Below, piece after piece: positions 5,927-7,057 of a stretch of 7,057 bases of DNA. The stretch lies in assembly GCA_050115015.1 (NCBI GenBank), contig JASFRI010000215.1, forward strand, positions 1 through 7,057, in the 5' to 3' direction. The stretch's first letter is position 1. Every line of letters begins with the position of its first letter. The notes under the pieces were generated by a model that was not told the DNA's origin, ran no database searches, and was given only the letters and a program-made list of their open reading frames with translations. Source of the DNA: JASFRI01 sp050115015 (GTDB lineage: Bacteria; Acidobacteriota; Polarisedimenticolia; CBDVAL01). A program made the position numbers and the translations under genes.

Positions 5927-7057
5927 TCACCACTCCAGGTCGCGAAGGGCGGGCGGCCAGGGCTCGGGAAGGGGCTTGCGGGGGATGGGCTCCTCGCGGT
6001 TGGCGGTCTCGTAGACGAACGTCGCGATGATGGCCGAGGCCTGCATGAGGTCGGCGGGCACGACGCGGTCGTAGACGTCCATGTTCGAGTGGTGCGTCCG
6101 GGACCAGTACTCGACGCCGTCCTGGATGAACTGGAAGCCGGGGATCCCCACCGCGTCGAACGACAGGTGATCCGTCCCGCCGGTGTTGCGGATGGTCACG
6201 GTGGAGGCGCCATGGTCCCGGAAGGGGCCGAGCCAGGACGTGAAGATCGGCCGGGCCATGTCGTTCCCCTGGAGGTACACTCCCCGGATCTTCCCGGTGC
6301 CGTTGTCCAGGTTGTAGTAGGCCGAGACCTCCTCCTGATCCGGCTTCAGCTCCATGGTGCGTGGGTCACCGAGGTGCCGCTGCACGTACGCCTTCGAGCC
6401 GAGCAGGCCCTGCTCCTCGCCGGTCCAGAGCACCATGCGCACGGTTCGTGACAGCGGCAGGTCCAGGGCCTTCAGGATCCGCATGACCTCCATCATCACG
6501 GCGCACCCGGCGGCGTTGTCGGTCGCCCCGGTGGCGTAGACCACGTCGTCGTAGTGCGCACCGATCAGGACGAGCTCGTCCGGCTTCCCGGTGCCGCGGA
6601 TCTCCGCGACGACGTTCGCCCCTTCCAGGTCCTCCTCGTGCATCCGGGCGCGGACCTCCACCTCCAGGACGACGGGCTCGCCGTGCTGCACCAGGCGGAC
6701 GAGACGGTTGTAGTGCTCCGGTGTCAGCGAGATGGAGGGCGGCGGGACCGGGTCCTCCATCCGACGCGAGCCGGCCCCTGTCGGGAAGACCGTGCCGCCG
6801 TCCCCGCGGTAGGGCGGCCGGATCACCAGGGCCACGCCCTCCTCCACCAGGAACTCGTTGAGCCGGTTGCGTAGTTCGCGGCGGCGCTCGCGCAGGACCC
6901 TCCAGGCCCATGCCGGCGCGTGGGCCCGGAAGCGCTCCCGGTCGTATTCGTTGTCGGGGTAGACGACGTTCTCCGGGTCAATCTCGATGGGCTCCACCGG
7001 ATCCGGTGCCTCCGCCCGTTCCGCGAGCTCGGAGCTGCTGTAGCGCTTCGCCGGAGC
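5927..7057 (-). CDS. M28-family zinc aminopeptidase with PA-like region, 5' end cut by window
   Basis: This is a metallopeptidase of family M28, which typically removes N-terminal amino acids or splits short peptides outside the cytoplasm. The frame is open to the right edge, so 376 C-terminal residues are visible. The GTG at 6995-6997 (read on the minus strand) is in frame but is probably not the start. Numbering from that GTG, a PA-like region lies at about 46-118 (FLVEEGVALVIR, then SISLTPEHYNRL), followed by the peptidase domain. Metal and catalytic residues are all present: H148 in IGAHYDD, D160 in GATDNAAG, E194/E195 in WTGEEQGLLG, D231 in YNLDNGTG, and a histidine in THHSNMD (probably H303). 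GGTDHLSFDAVGIPGFQF (273-290) is another strongly conserved stretch. Related full-length proteins are usually around 500 residues or more with a signal peptide, so roughly 100-200 residues should lie beyond the edge. Substrate is unknown. It converges on the glucosaminidase gene and is not in its operon. Confidence 0.94.
   Translation of the reverse strand, partial: APAKRYSSSELAERAEAPDPVEPIEIDPENVVYPDNEYDRERFRAHAPAWAWRVLRERRRELRNRLNEFLVEEGVALVIRPPYRGDGGTVFPTGAGSRRMEDPVPPPSISLTPEHYNRLVRLVQHGEPVVLEVEVRARMHEEDLEGANVVAEIRGTGKPDELVLIGAHYDDVVYATGATDNAAGCAVMMEVMRILKALDLPLSRTVRMVLWTGEEQGLLGSKAYVQRHLGDPRTMELKPDQEEVSAYYNLDNGTGKIRGVYLQGNDMARPIFTSWLGPFRDHGASTVTIRNTGGTDHLSFDAVGIPGFQFIQDGVEYWSRTHHSNMDVYDRVVPADLMQASAIIATFVYETANREEPIPRKPLPEPWPPALRDLEW

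Noticed and set aside
6995..6997. GTG as the true start of the M28 peptidase
   Set aside because: The frame stays open for 20 more codons to the window edge. The protein begun here would lack the signal peptide and N-terminal region expected of this family.

Overview
This is a high-GC stretch of bacterial chromosome carrying six protein genes, two of them cut by the window edges. A lipoprotein-type signal on a peptidoglycan hydrolase, a cleavable Sec signal on a small protein and an envelope-facing sensor kinase suggest a didermic (Gram-negative-type) bacterium. The M28 peptidase resembles forms I associate with Acidobacteriota, Gemmatimonadota and related high-GC phyla. That placement comes from memory of family sequences, and the sequence itself does not fix a phylum. 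I see no tRNA, rRNA, CRISPR array, insertion sequence or phage gene.

Layout from left to right. (1) Positions 2-2165 hold a two-component operon: an OmpR/PhoB-type response regulator that lacks its extreme N-terminus, then, 4 nt later, a membrane sensor histidine kinase. (2) Positions 2166-2280 form a 115-nt leader with a perfect 17-nt palindrome and a segment complementary to the next gene's ribosome binding site. It precedes a small secreted protein of unknown function (2281-2736). (3) Positions 2737-3100 are non-coding; a candidate extended -10 promoter element embedded in an 11-nt palindrome lies about 45 nt before the next gene. (4) Positions 3101-5923 hold a probable two-gene operon: an AbgT-family inner-membrane transporter with an unusually long extracytoplasmic insertion, and a Bax-type glucosaminidase lipoprotein. 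(5) On the opposite strand, 7057-5927, is the C-terminal part of an M28 zinc aminopeptidase. It converges on the lipoprotein gene with only 3 nt between the two stop codons.

How the genes may work together: most products act at or beyond the inner membrane (envelope sensing, peptidoglycan cleavage, small-molecule transport, peptide hydrolysis). The regulator's targets cannot be read from the sequence. Co-transcription of the transporter and glucosaminidase is likely from spacing; a shared substrate is only a hypothesis. The least ordinary points are the roughly 90-residue insertion in the AbgT protein, the structured leader of the small secreted protein, and an apparent pair of compensating frameshifts in the response regulator.
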